Below are positions 7,156-15,807 of a stretch of 38,738 bases of DNA, in pieces. The stretch covers positions 1 through 38,738 of the forward strand of contig JBJEJI010000068.1 in NCBI GenBank assembly GCA_051877895.1, written 5' to 3'. Origin of the DNA: UBA3775 sp051877895 (lineage in GTDB: Bacteria > Bacillota > Clostridia > Lachnospirales > Lachnospiraceae). Below the pieces are notes generated by a model. It was not told the DNA's origin. It did no database searches and saw only the letters and a program-made list of their open reading frames with translations. Position numbers and translations under genes: made by a program. Every line of letters begins with the position of its first letter. Position 1 is the stretch's first letter.

Positions 7156-9000
7156 GTGGTGGAAAATATAAAAGATATGCTGAAGAACAACAAAGTTTCA
7201 TCAAAAATAACAGCCGTGGTTGTTACACTTGTTGGAATTGTAATTGTTCTCCTTTTGGTGTATTTGGGTCTGACAAATGATATTGTTAAATGGAAAGGAA
7301 GACGAGGTGATGAAGCAGTTTATGTTCAGGATTGTACCTGCCGAGAGATTGAAAGTGAAGATTCTCCTATAGGCATAATTATTGAATATACTTTTACTGT
7401 AAGTGAATCCTTGAAAAGAGACACATATCTTTCCTTTTATACTGTTCATCAATATGTGTCGGTATATATTGATGGTGAGAAGGTTTATTGTCTGGAACCT
7501 TCCGGAGAAGAAGCCTTTATTAAAACGGTGGGCAGTAACTGGAATATGATTCCTCTTTATCGTGAGGATGCAGGAAAGGAGATTAAAATTGAAATTTCAC
7601 CTGCATATGAAAGTTTCAAAAACAGAGATGTAGAGTTCTTAATTGGCTCGGGATTAAGTATTTATGTGAATCGTCTGATAAAGGATCTGCCACAGATGGT
7701 GGTGAGTTTTATTGCTGTTCTTGTAGGCTTTGTTTTTTTAATCATAGCAATCTTCACATGGGTAAGAACGCATCATAATGATGGCTTGGCGTCATTGGGA
7801 TTGTTTTCCTTAATGCTTGGGATTTGGAGACTGACAGATACAAGATTTACCCCCTTTATTTTGGAACAAAAACCGATTCTGATTTATTATATTTCTGTTA
7901 TTATGCTTATGCTGGGTATGATTAGTTTTATAAAAGTAATGGGTAACCGCTTTAATAAAACAGGTCATATGATTTTAAACTGGTATGGTATTGTGGCTTC
8001 AATAATGTGTCTGGGGCAGTTACTTCTTCAGATTTTGGGAATTAAGGATATTCGTGAAAGTCTGATAATAACACACGTTGTCATTGCTATTGGGATTACT
8101 CTTGTTATAGTAATTCTTATAGTTAACCGAATAAAAAATCGGGATGAAAGGGGGTTCTTGACAAAGGATAAACTGTTACTTCTGTGTGTAATGGGTGCTT
8201 TAGCAGATGTGGTTGCTTTTTATGTCAGAAAGTCTTCTTCGGGATTACTGTTTACAATAACAGCCTTACTGATAAACATTATTTTTTCGGGAGTAAGTAC
8301 TATACTGAAGTATACGGCACAGGAAAAAGAACTGGCAGAAAAAGACAGGCTGTTGGCGGAAAATGAACACCGTCTGGCGGAAAATGAACATCAGCTGACT
8401 GAAAACAGAATTGCCACTATGATTAGTCAGATTCAGCCTCACTTTATTTATAATACACTGGGAACTATTGAACAGCTTTGTCTTGAAAAGCCTGATGTGG
8501 CATCAGAACTGGTTCATAATTTCAGCTTGTATCTCAGAGGAAATTTCGGAGAAGTAGATAATTCTGCACCCATACCTTTGAGCAAGGAAATTAACCATGT
8601 TAAATATTATGTGGCAATAGAGCAGGTGAGATTTCCGGATATGACCATAAAATTTCAATTGAATTCGGGAGAATTTCTTCTTCCGGCATTATCAATACAG
8701 CCATTGGTAGAAAATGCCATTAAGCACGGACTTATGGGACTGGAAAGTGGAGGTACAGTAGTTGTTTCGACCTATGAAACAGATGCTGATTACTGTGTCA
8801 GTGTTGAAGATGATGGTGTGGGATTTAATATAAATACTCTTTCAGAAGGTCCGAAGCATATTGGAATTCGGAATATCCGCGGACGTCTTGAAGCTATGTG
8901 TGGAGGAACCCTGACGGTGATTAGTGAGCCGGGAAAGGGTACCGTGGCAACAATTAAAATACCTAAGGAGGATGGACATGATTGCAATAACAGTAGATGA
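7156..9000 (+). CDS. LytS-type sensor histidine kinase with extracytoplasmic and 7TM sensor regions
   Basis: A 614-residue membrane kinase. One N-terminal helix (about 16-40), an extracytoplasmic beta-rich domain (about 41-175) resembling 7TMR-DISM extracellular domains, seven membrane helices (about 178-380), a short coiled coil made of AENEHRL/AENEHQL repeats, then the His_kinase (PF06580) box QPHFIYNTL with phosphoacceptor His429 and an HATPase domain (N-box LVENAIKHG, G-boxes DDGVGF and GKGT). Initiation is at one of two tandem GTG codons (7156 or 7159) with AGAGGTG just upstream. The response regulator gene overlaps its end by 23 bases. The ligand is unknown; the DISM-type domain resembles carbohydrate-binding folds. 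Confidence 0.9.
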   Translation: MVENIKDMLKNNKVSSKITAVVVTLVGIVIVLLLVYLGLTNDIVKWKGRRGDEAVYVQDCTCREIESEDSPIGIIIEYTFTVSESLKRDTYLSFYTVHQYVSVYIDGEKVYCLEPSGEEAFIKTVGSNWNMIPLYREDAGKEIKIEISPAYESFKNRDVEFLIGSGLSIYVNRLIKDLPQMVVSFIAVLVGFVFLIIAIFTWVRTHHNDGLASLGLFSLMLGIWRLTDTRFTPFILEQKPILIYYISVIMLMLGMISFIKVMGNRFNKTGHMILNWYGIVASIMCLGQLLLQILGIKDIRESLIITHVVIAIGITLVIVILIVNRIKNRDERGFLTKDKLLLLCVMGALADVVAFYVRKSSSGLLFTITALLINIIFSGVSTILKYTAQEKELAEKDRLLAENEHRLAENEHQLTENRIATMISQIQPHFIYNTLGTIEQLCLEKPDVASELVHNFSLYLRGNFGEVDNSAPIPLSKEINHVKYYVAIEQVRFPDMTIKFQLNSGEFLLPALSIQPLVENAIKHGLMGLESGGTVVVSTYETDADYCVSVEDDGVGFNINTLSEGPKHIGIRNIRGRLEAMCGGTLTVISEPGKGTVATIKIPKEDGHDCNNSR

Positions 9001-9757
9001 TGAACGACCGATGTTAAAGACATTGACTACGGCAGTATCAGCTTCTCCTGATATTGCTTCGGTAGAAGAGTTTTCTACCTGTTCTGCAGCATTGGCATGG
9101 GTAAATGATAATCCTGTTGATATTGCTTTTCTGGATATCAGTATGCGTGGTATGGGAGGACTGGCTCTTGCGGAAAAAATTCTGGAGGTTCGCCCGGAAT
9201 GTAAAATTATTTTTTGCACGGGATTTACCGAATATGCATTGGATGCTATAAAGCTTCATTGTACAGGGTATCTTGTAAAACCAATTACAGCAGAAGCGGT
9301 TCAAAAGGAAATTAATTACATAATCGGAGAAAAAACAAGGAAAAAGCTGCTGCGTGTTAACTGTTTTGGAAATTTCGAAGTGTATAATGGAGATAAAATA
9401 CTGAATTTCAAACGTATAAAATCGAAAGAGTTGCTGGCAGTGCTGGTTGACCGCAATGGGGCAGGAATGACTTCTAAACAGATTTGTGCCCTGATGTGGC
9501 CGGAGAGTACCAATGACAACAAAAATATGAACTACTTACGTCAGCTTTTCTGTGATTTACGAAATGCCCTGGATGAAGTAGGGGCGGCAGAACTTCTCAG
9601 GCAGAACGGACACGTTCACAGTCTGGATACGGTTCGTATTGATTGTGATTATTTTAATTATCTAAAAACAGGCAAACCTGAGTTTCATGGTGAATATATG
9701 ACTCAATACAGCTGGGCAGAAGAAACCTGTGCTATGTTGTGGGGAAAAACAAAATAG
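8978..9757 (+). CDS. Response regulator with SARP/OmpR-like winged-helix output domain
   Basis: A 259-residue protein. The receiver domain occupies about residues 1-115, with acidic residues Asp7/Asp8, phosphoacceptor Asp53 in FLDISM and Lys101 in LVKPI. After a short linker the C-terminal domain (about 125-235) begins LRVNCFGNFEVYNGD and includes KSKELLAVLVDRNG and an NYLRQLFCDLRNAL helix, the pattern of the winged-helix DNA-binding domain of SARP-type regulators, not LytTR. ATG 8978 is preferred (AAGGAGGA at 8965-8972); it overlaps the kinase gene, so the two are translationally coupled. Phosphorylation by the upstream kinase is inferred from context. It ends one base from the convergent downstream gene. 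Confidence 0.88.
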   Translation: MIAITVDDERPMLKTLTTAVSASPDIASVEEFSTCSAALAWVNDNPVDIAFLDISMRGMGGLALAEKILEVRPECKIIFCTGFTEYALDAIKLHCTGYLVKPITAEAVQKEINYIIGEKTRKKLLRVNCFGNFEVYNGDKILNFKRIKSKELLAVLVDRNGAGMTSKQICALMWPESTNDNKNMNYLRQLFCDLRNALDEVGAAELLRQNGHVHSLDTVRIDCDYFNYLKTGKPEFHGEYMTQYSWAEETCAMLWGKTK

Positions 9758-9758
9758 T

Positions 9759-12368
9759 TTAATAGGTTCTGTTAAGATATTCTTCCCTAAATTCTTCCTC
9801 CATCATCCGGATTTCTTTTTCAAATTCTCTTGCAGAAATCAAAGTACAACCCTGACCGAGAATGATTATCTGTTCCAGTCCGTCTGAAGTGGCAACGGTA
9901 ATGTTATATTTTTTTCCGTGTTCGTGTGCAAATTTTTCGATATACTGGTCTGCAGTTTCAGCTTCTTTTGTAAATACAACGTGAATGTTATGATAGTCAG
10001 ATATCTCTGTATCATGTCCCTGTACACGATATGCATCAAATACTACAATGGTATTAGTATGTTTTAAGGCCTGATAATTGCACAATCTGTCAAGCAGCAT
10101 TCCTCTTGCAGCATCAAGATTAGTCTTTGCCATATCAGCAAGTTCCTCCCATGCAAATATTACATTGTAGCCGTCCACCAGCAGATATGAGTCAATCTTT
10201 TTCCGTGATTTGTCTTGGTAGAAGCTTTTGCTTAAACCGGAATAATCATTTTCAAGTACCTTATGACCGGAGGTGTGCTTCCATTTGCCACCGTTGTTAT
10301 GGCTGTTGGAATAAGCAGTGCGGTTAATTATTGCATCAATTTCATCGGTGCCAAGGGATATATCAATTTCTGTTTCCGCATTATGATTTGAGCACTTGTC
10401 TTTGCCGATTACTAAATCATTTTCGTCATTGCCCTGATTTTTATCCTGATTATTACATGTAAGAACCGGTTCCAGATGCATGTATTTTTTTACTTCGTAC
10501 CATGGAACAATAAAACCGGATCCATGGGAACAGAAAACAGAGTCACTGGAATTCAGGGTATCTTTTTCCGGATTGTATCCGGTTTTTTCTATTATTTTGT
10601 CAGCATCGCTGCATTCTCCGTAGCCATCGGGTTGGCAGCTGAGTTTCCCCTGTCCTCTGGTATAAGCTAAAATTTCGGTCTGGTAGTCATTTAGCATACG
10701 GACAGGTGCACGTCCTGTAAGAACAGATGGTTCGCCGGTGCTTTGGATAATGCAGCTTCCATTCATGCGTTCAAAATCTGTCATTGCACGACCGATACAG
10801 GACTGAGGCAGAGTAAGAGTATAGGTGTAAAATGGCTCTAAAAGTACTGATTCTGCCTGCATCAGTCCGTTTCTGACTGCTCTGTATGTAGCCTGGCGGA
10901 AGTCACCACCTTCTGTATGCTTTTTGTGGGCACGACCGGAAACCAACGTGATTTTTATATCTGTAAGGGGGGAGTTGGTTAGTACTCCGGTGTGATTTTT
11001 TTCCGCAAGATGGGTAAGGATTAGTCTCTGCCAGTTCTTGTCCAGTGAATCTTCACTGCAGTCTGTGGTAATTTCAGTTCCGCTTCCCGGTTCTGCGGGC
11101 TCTAAAATGAGATGAACCTCTGCATAGTGACGGAGTGGCTCAAAATGTCCTACGCCTTCCACTTTATTTCGTATTGTTTCTTTGTATACTATGTTGCCGC
11201 TTCCAAATTCCACTTCTGCACCGAAGCGTGTTGAAATAATATTTTTTAAAATCTCGATTTGAACCGGACCCATGACCTGAAGCTGGATTTCTCCCAGAAT
11301 TTCATTCCATACTATTTGAAGCTCCGGGTTTTCTTCTTCCAGCTGTCTGAGTTTTGGCAGAAGAGTCAGCGGATCAGAGCCATCCATAAGCTTTAATTTA
11401 TATACAAGTATAGGTTCAAGTAAAGGCAAAAGAGAACCGGCATCAAATCCATAACCGCTGCCGGGAGTAGAATTATTGATACCGGTTACTGCACATACGG
11501 TTCCTGCATCTGCTTCAGAAACGGATGTAAATTTCTCTCCTGAATATATTCTGATCTGATTGACCTTTTCGGAGTCAGCACTATTTCCAAGAAGCATTTT
11601 TGAAACCAGTTTTCCGCCGGTAACTTTTAAAAATGTCAGACGGTTGCCTTGTTCATCTCTTCCTATTTTGTACACCCTTGCACCAAATTCGTCAGGATAA
11701 TCCGGAGAAAGGGTATATTCAGAAAGACCTTCAATAAACTGTTCTATACCTGTTAGTTTCAATGCTGAACCAAAAAAACATGGAAAAACTTTTCTGTTTT
11801 TAATCAGTAGAGGAAGTTTGGACTGATTTATAGAACCGGTTTCAATGTACTCCTCTAACAGTTCTTCATCACAAAGAGCAGTTTCTTCGCTATTGATATT
11901 AGAGAAATCAATGACAGAACCTGACAGACCATTTTTTAACTGTTCAAGTATTAGTTTTCTGTCTGCTCCGGGCATATCCATTTTGTTTACAAAAATAAAA
12001 ACAGGAATATGGTAACGGGAGAGCAGTTTCCAAAGTGTTTTAGTATGTGCCTGAATTCCGTTTTGGGCACTTATTACCAGCACAGCATAGTCAAGAACGC
12101 TGAGAGTACGTTCAGTTTCTGCAGAAAAATCCACATGTCCCGGGGTGTCCATCAAGGTAAAAACCGTATTATTGACTGAGAACAGAGCCTGCTTTGAGAA
12201 GATGGTAATTCCTCTGGCACGTTCCATGGAATTATTGTCAAGAAATGAGTCACGGGTATCGACTCTTCCGGGGTGCCTGATTGCTCCGGTTTTATATAGA
12301 AGAGCTTCTGACATGGTAGTTTTTCCTGCGTCAACATGGGCAAGCATACCGAAAACGATTTTTTTCAT
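9759..12368 (-). CDS. EF-G/Tet(M)-like ribosomal GTPase fused to a C-terminal NYN (YacP/Rae1-like) nuclease domain
   Basis: An 869-residue fusion. The N-terminal part follows elongation factor G and ribosomal protection proteins: G1 AHVDAGKTT (10-18), G2 RGITI (52-56), G3 DTPGH (74-78), G4 NKMD (128-131), then domains II-V to about residue 650. The domain IV tip lacks the YSPVST loop that displaces tetracycline in Tet(M); the aligned stretch reads roughly GRAHKKHTEGGDFR, so drug resistance is not implied. A polar Asn/Asp-rich linker (about 650-725) leads to a NYN domain (728-869) like YacP/Rae1, with candidate metal-binding acids Asp732 (LLVDGYN), Asp778 (VVFDAY), Glu804/Asp807 (ETAD) and Asp829 (TSDG). 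Rae1 cuts mRNA in the ribosomal A site, so the fusion suggests a GTPase that places a nuclease on ribosomes. GGAGGA lies upstream of the ATG. Confidence 0.9.
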   Translation of the reverse strand: MKKIVFGMLAHVDAGKTTMSEALLYKTGAIRHPGRVDTRDSFLDNNSMERARGITIFSKQALFSVNNTVFTLMDTPGHVDFSAETERTLSVLDYAVLVISAQNGIQAHTKTLWKLLSRYHIPVFIFVNKMDMPGADRKLILEQLKNGLSGSVIDFSNINSEETALCDEELLEEYIETGSINQSKLPLLIKNRKVFPCFFGSALKLTGIEQFIEGLSEYTLSPDYPDEFGARVYKIGRDEQGNRLTFLKVTGGKLVSKMLLGNSADSEKVNQIRIYSGEKFTSVSEADAGTVCAVTGINNSTPGSGYGFDAGSLLPLLEPILVYKLKLMDGSDPLTLLPKLRQLEEENPELQIVWNEILGEIQLQVMGPVQIEILKNIISTRFGAEVEFGSGNIVYKETIRNKVEGVGHFEPLRHYAEVHLILEPAEPGSGTEITTDCSEDSLDKNWQRLILTHLAEKNHTGVLTNSPLTDIKITLVSGRAHKKHTEGGDFRQATYRAVRNGLMQAESVLLEPFYTYTLTLPQSCIGRAMTDFERMNGSCIIQSTGEPSVLTGRAPVRMLNDYQTEILAYTRGQGKLSCQPDGYGECSDADKIIEKTGYNPEKDTLNSSDSVFCSHGSGFIVPWYEVKKYMHLEPVLTCNNQDKNQGNDENDLVIGKDKCSNHNAETEIDISLGTDEIDAIINRTAYSNSHNNGGKWKHTSGHKVLENDYSGLSKSFYQDKSRKKIDSYLLVDGYNVIFAWEELADMAKTNLDAARGMLLDRLCNYQALKHTNTIVVFDAYRVQGHDTEISDYHNIHVVFTKEAETADQYIEKFAHEHGKKYNITVATSDGLEQIIILGQGCTLISAREFEKEIRMMEEEFREEYLNRTY

Positions 12369-12399
12369 GGAATTCCTCCGTTCTAAGTAGTTACAGACA

Positions 12400-12428
12400 A
12401 TAATATCATGGAATTATAAAAGTGGCAA
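12400..12428 (-). promoter_or_regulatory. Promoter of the GTPase-NYN gene
   Basis: On the minus strand: TTGCCA (12423-12428), 17-base spacer, TATTAT (12400-12405) with an upstream TGA (extended -10). Start near 12393 gives a leader of about 25 bases with only the ribosome binding site, so no leader-based antibiotic sensing is apparent. Confidence 0.75.
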
Positions 12429-12470
12429 GAAGCGAGGATGACGGGAAATAAGGCTTTTTCATGTTTTGCC

Positions 12471-12499
12471 TTGACATATTATGTTTTAGAGGATAAAAT
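12471..12499 (+). promoter_or_regulatory. Promoter of the Ala/Glu-rich membrane protein gene
   Basis: TTGACA (12471-12476), 17-base spacer, TAAAAT (12494-12499). Predicted start near 12506. Confidence 0.8.
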
Positions 12500-12561
12500 T
12501 AAAGAAATATTGTGGATTATTATTACCAAACGATATAACCTATGTTGTATGGAGGGAAAAG

Positions 12562-13917
12562 ATGGAACGCAAAAAGTTTGATTTCGGTCAGGTTGAAAAT
12601 GAGAATTTATCCGGAGGAAATTCATCTAATATTTCTGATGATGATTTCTACGCGGACTTAAACAGCAGTTCGTCGGCAGAGAAAAGCTCCGATTCTGCAA
12701 GTGATGCTCAGCCTGAAGTAAAAGACGATTTCTGGGCCGGCTTTGAAGAGTCAAAAAGGGCTGCAGAAGAGGCTGCAAAGAAAGCAGCAGAAGAAGCGGC
12801 AAGACTTGCTGCGGAAGAAGCTGCCAAAGCAGAGGCAGAAAAAGCTGCTGAGGAAGAAGCTTTAAGAAAAGCAGCTGAAGAAGAGGCAAGAAGAATTGCT
12901 CTTGAAGAAGCAAGAAGAGCTGCAGAAGAAGCAAAGGCAGCTGCAGAAAAAGCTGCTGCAGAAGCTGAAGCAGCAAAGAAAGCCGAGGAAGAAACCAAAC
13001 GTAGAATTGCTGAAGAAGCAGCGAAGAAGGCTGCAGAGGAAGAAGCAAGACGTGCTGCTGAAGAAGCTGCAAGAATTGCGGCAGAGGAAGAGGCAAAACG
13101 TGCTGCGGAGGAAGCTGCAAGACTTGCTGCAGAAGAAGCAGCGAAGAAGGCTGCAGAAGAGGAAGCAGCAAAGAAAGCAGCAGAAGAAGAGGCTAAACTG
13201 GCTGCAAAACGTGCGGCAGAGGAAGCAAAGGCAGTAGCGAAAGAAAAAGAGGCGGCTAAAAAGAGGAAGGCAGCTGAAGAAAAAGCTTTAAAGAAGGGCA
13301 AACCGGTTGCTAAGCCGGTTGAAAAAGTTTTTGAAGAAACTGAATCTGCAGATAAATCAACATTAAACACTAAAGCAGTGATTATCGCGGCAGTGATTTG
13401 TGTTGTTGTGATTGCAATTTCGTTCTTTGGTTCAAAGATTATTTTTGGTGGAGGAAGTTCTTCAAAATCCGGTTCGGATCAGGTGAATAGTGTTGGAGAA
13501 CAGTTGACAAGTGCTTTACAGTCTGCAAATGTAGGAATCGATTTTAGTATTTCAGGTGCAAGACTCAGTATTGCAAACGAAAATGATTACGTTATCTACT
13601 TCAAAGATAAATACACTTTGTACAAGGCAACAGGAACATATAAGAGAAATGGTCTTAGTAACAGCGAAAAACTTTCAGAAGCAAAGAAAGCAAATGTTAA
13701 TGTAAATAATGCAGAAGTTGTTGGTGAAAACATTACTTCTTACTTTGTAAACACCAAGGATCTTGCAAATAAAACAGTTTCCTTGAGCGTAAAAGTAACT
13801 GACAGTGATGCACAGGAGTACACCTACTATAAAGACATTAATGTTAACGTTGCTTCCAGTACTGCAACAGTTATTGAGGATGAAGTCGGAACAGATGGCG
13901 ATGCAGATGCTCAATAA
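12562..13917 (+). CDS. Single-pass membrane protein with long Ala/Glu/Lys-rich helix (unknown function)
   Basis: A 451-residue protein not assignable to a characterised family. Residues 1-65 are acidic and Ser/Asn-rich; about 65-250 is an almost uninterrupted AAEEAAK/AAEEEAR-type segment with alternating acidic and basic residues and no Pro or Gly, predicted to be a long single helix or coiled coil resembling the helical part of TolA; a basic stretch (about 253-268) precedes one membrane helix (about 273-292); then a Gly/Ser-rich linker and a globular, beta-rich domain of about 150 residues, presumably outside the cell. The basic residues before the helix predict the long helix lies in the cytoplasm. 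GGAGGG lies 7-12 bases before the ATG; the gene stands alone between its promoter and a terminator. Confidence 0.8.
   Translation: MERKKFDFGQVENENLSGGNSSNISDDDFYADLNSSSSAEKSSDSASDAQPEVKDDFWAGFEESKRAAEEAAKKAAEEAARLAAEEAAKAEAEKAAEEEALRKAAEEEARRIALEEARRAAEEAKAAAEKAAAEAEAAKKAEEETKRRIAEEAAKKAAEEEARRAAEEAARIAAEEEAKRAAEEAARLAAEEAAKKAAEEEAAKKAAEEEAKLAAKRAAEEAKAVAKEKEAAKKRKAAEEKALKKGKPVAKPVEKVFEETESADKSTLNTKAVIIAAVICVVVIAISFFGSKIIFGGGSSSKSGSDQVNSVGEQLTSALQSANVGIDFSISGARLSIANENDYVIYFKDKYTLYKATGTYKRNGLSNSEKLSEAKKANVNVNNAEVVGENITSYFVNTKDLANKTVSLSVKVTDSDAQEYTYYKDINVNVASSTATVIEDEVGTDGDADAQ
12751..13262 (+). repeat. Degenerate GCAGAAGAAGC-type coding repeat
   Basis: Irregular tandem repetition of codons for Ala-Ala-Glu-Glu-Ala and variants inside the long-helix gene. 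The repeats vary at synonymous positions, so they are old or selected at protein level. Their composition also creates long artefactual antisense frames rich in Leu or Ser/Ala. Confidence 0.8.
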
Positions 13918-13953
13918 TTTTGAATCGAATTTATAAATTATACATTGATAATA

Positions 13954-13979
13954 AAAAAGCCGGGTTATTCCGGCTTTTT
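13954..13979. terminator. Bidirectional intrinsic terminator
   Basis: Perfect 10-bp stem AAAAAGCCGG/CCGGCTTTTT with a 6-base loop (13964-13969). It separates the convergent long-helix gene (plus) and the arabinofuranosidase operon (minus) and has T-tracts on both strands. Confidence 0.9.
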
Positions 13980-14003
13980 ATTGTGTAGGAAACTTCATAT
14001 CTT

Positions 14004-14276
14004 TTACCACAGCGGAGAGGCGGCAGGACAATGGGCATTCTTTAATAAGCACCGTATTTCAGTAAAACAGCCACACTGTGTACAAAGACCGTTACTTTGG
14101 AATTTACAGTCATTGCAGGTGCTGAGTCTTCTTTCATATTCGTCCCTGTCAGCTCTGTCTTTTTCTTTGATAATTGAAGTGTAATGAGATAAATCCTCTT
14201 TGAACTGTTCATGTGTATAGCTGATTTTTTTAGGACACACGGGACAGTCATCTTTTATAGTATTATTTTTGCTCAT
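14004..14276 (-). CDS. Small Cys-rich protein, DUF6171-like
   Basis: A 90-residue protein with nine Cys residues in pairs: CPVC near the N-terminus, then CNDC, LCTQCGC, RC and HCP in the C-terminal 40 residues, with a charged helical middle (EKDRADRDEYERRL). The spacing suggests one or two zinc- or iron-binding knuckles. It resembles the small DUF6171 proteins of Lachnospiraceae, whose function is unknown; the assignment is from memory of the Cys pattern. The ATG at 14276 lies four bases after the stop of the arabinofuranosidase gene and has no clear ribosome binding site, so translation is probably coupled to that gene. Confidence 0.7.
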   Translation of the reverse strand: MSKNNTIKDDCPVCPKKISYTHEQFKEDLSHYTSIIKEKDRADRDEYERRLSTCNDCKFQSNGLCTQCGCFTEIRCLLKNAHCPAASPLW

Positions 14277-14280
14277 AATT

Positions 14281-15768
14281 TTATTTTTTAAAAGTAATTT
14301 CCAGACTGAGAACACTAATGGCAGGAATTGTCAGTGTAATGATTCCGCCTACATGTTTGTAGTCTATAAATTCTGTATCAAATACATTTTCAGGTTCTTC
14401 AAAGGTGTTTAATGCATTCATATTTCCGGAAAGGATTCGTCCGGAAACTCCGGTTACATTTCTGGAAGTGTCTATTGTAAGTGAAGCACCTTCTGTAAGA
14501 GAAGCGTTGGAAATAGTGATAGTAAGTACATCTTCATTTTCTGAAGCACTGACGGAAAGCTGAGGAATTGTAATGTTTTCCTCTGTAATCCGGGTGTCTT
14601 CGGTTTCAGTTTCTATTAACATTCCTTCCTGATGATTTTTGAACATTTTAAAAACATAATAGGTAGGAGTTTTGATGGTCTTGGATCCCTCGGTCAGCAG
14701 CAGCGACTGCAATACATTAACCGTTTGAGCAATGTTAGCCATAACAACCCGTTTGCAGTTGTTGTTAAACAGGTTAAGGTTAATAGCTGCAATTATTGCA
14801 TCACGCATGGTGTTTTGCTGATAAAGGAAGCCGGGATTGGTGCCCGGCTCCGTATCGTACCAGGTTCCCCATTCATCAACGATGAGCCCTATTGTATTAT
14901 CAGGATCATATTCGTTCATAATTTCGGTATGTTTGTTTAAAAGTTCTTCCATATAGAGAGTGGCTTTAATAGTTTTATAATATTCTTCTGCGTCAAATTC
15001 GGTTGAAGAACCTTTATGTGACCAGTCTCCTGTAGGAAGAGTGTAATAGTGGAGACTAATTGCGTTTGTATTCCATTTATTCAAACGGCTCATTAAAACT
15101 TTTGTCCAGTTGTAATCATTAGCATTAGGTCCGCATGCAACTTTATATAGCTTATTTTCACCATAATTTTTACAGAATGTCTGATAATGCTTGTACAAAT
15201 CAGAATAGTATTCAGGACTCATGGAACCACCGCAACCCCAGCTTTCGTTTCCGATACCGAGATATTTCAGTTTCCACGGCTCTTCACGGCCATTTTGCCT
15301 TCGAAGGTCTGCCATGGGCGAAACACCGGAAAAAGTCATGTATTCAATCCACTGGGAAAGCTCCTGCACAGTGCCGCTTCCCAGATTTCCGGCTATGTAA
15401 GGTTCGCATTCCAGAATTTCGCACAGATTCATAAATTCATGAGTTCCGAAGGAGTTATCTTCAGTAATACCTCCCCAGTTGGTATTAATCATTTTAACAC
15501 GATTTTCTACAGGACCTATGCCATCTTTCCAATGATATTCATCTGCGAAACATCCTCCCGGCCAGCGAAGAACGGGAATACCGATTTCTTTAAGAGCATT
15601 TACCACATCAAGACGATAACCGTTTATATTAGGAATATCAGAATCTTTACCTACATAAATACCACCGTATATACATCTTCCAAGATGCTCGGAAAAATGA
15701 CCATATATTTCTTTGTTGATTTTGTTTCCGGTATTCCCCGGCTTTACCTTTAAAATATAGTCCTTCAT
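14281..15768 (-). CDS. abfA: Alpha-L-arabinofuranosidase, glycoside hydrolase family 51
   Basis: A 495-residue retaining glycosidase that removes terminal alpha-L-arabinofuranosyl units from arabinan or arabinoxylan oligosaccharides. The acid/base is Glu175 in GIGNESWG and the nucleophile is Glu299 in VDEWGTWYD, both standard GH51 motifs. Other family landmarks are IYGHFSEHLG (residues 21-30), LRWPGGCFADEYHW and the C-terminal beta domain. There is no signal peptide, so it acts on imported oligosaccharides in the cytoplasm. AAGGGG precedes the ATG. It is the first gene of a two-gene operon with the Cys-rich protein gene and has its own promoter; no sugar transporter or AraR-type regulator is adjacent. 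Confidence 0.95.
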   Translation of the reverse strand: MKDYILKVKPGNTGNKINKEIYGHFSEHLGRCIYGGIYVGKDSDIPNINGYRLDVVNALKEIGIPVLRWPGGCFADEYHWKDGIGPVENRVKMINTNWGGITEDNSFGTHEFMNLCEILECEPYIAGNLGSGTVQELSQWIEYMTFSGVSPMADLRRQNGREEPWKLKYLGIGNESWGCGGSMSPEYYSDLYKHYQTFCKNYGENKLYKVACGPNANDYNWTKVLMSRLNKWNTNAISLHYYTLPTGDWSHKGSSTEFDAEEYYKTIKATLYMEELLNKHTEIMNEYDPDNTIGLIVDEWGTWYDTEPGTNPGFLYQQNTMRDAIIAAINLNLFNNNCKRVVMANIAQTVNVLQSLLLTEGSKTIKTPTYYVFKMFKNHQEGMLIETETEDTRITEENITIPQLSVSASENEDVLTITISNASLTEGASLTIDTSRNVTGVSGRILSGNMNALNTFEEPENVFDTEFIDYKHVGGIITLTIPAISVLSLEITFKK

Positions 15769-15807
15769 ATAAAACCCCTTTTTAAGAATATACTTCTATT
15801 GATAAAA

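Noticed and set aside
9759..12368. Tetracycline resistance gene tet(M)/tet(O)
   Set aside because: The GTPase part resembles ribosomal protection proteins, but the domain IV loop motif YSPVST is missing, a nuclease domain is fused at the C-terminus, and the promoter leader has no attenuator like that of tet(M).
12751..13262. CRISPR-like or satellite repeat
   Set aside because: The repetition is in phase with codons, irregular in unit length, has no unique spacers, and encodes a helix.
12626..13370. Long antisense frames (181 and 220 codons, minus strand) inside the Ala/Glu-rich gene
   Set aside because: They arise from the biased repeat codons of the plus-strand gene, give Leu/Gln or Ser/Ala runs, and have no start signals.
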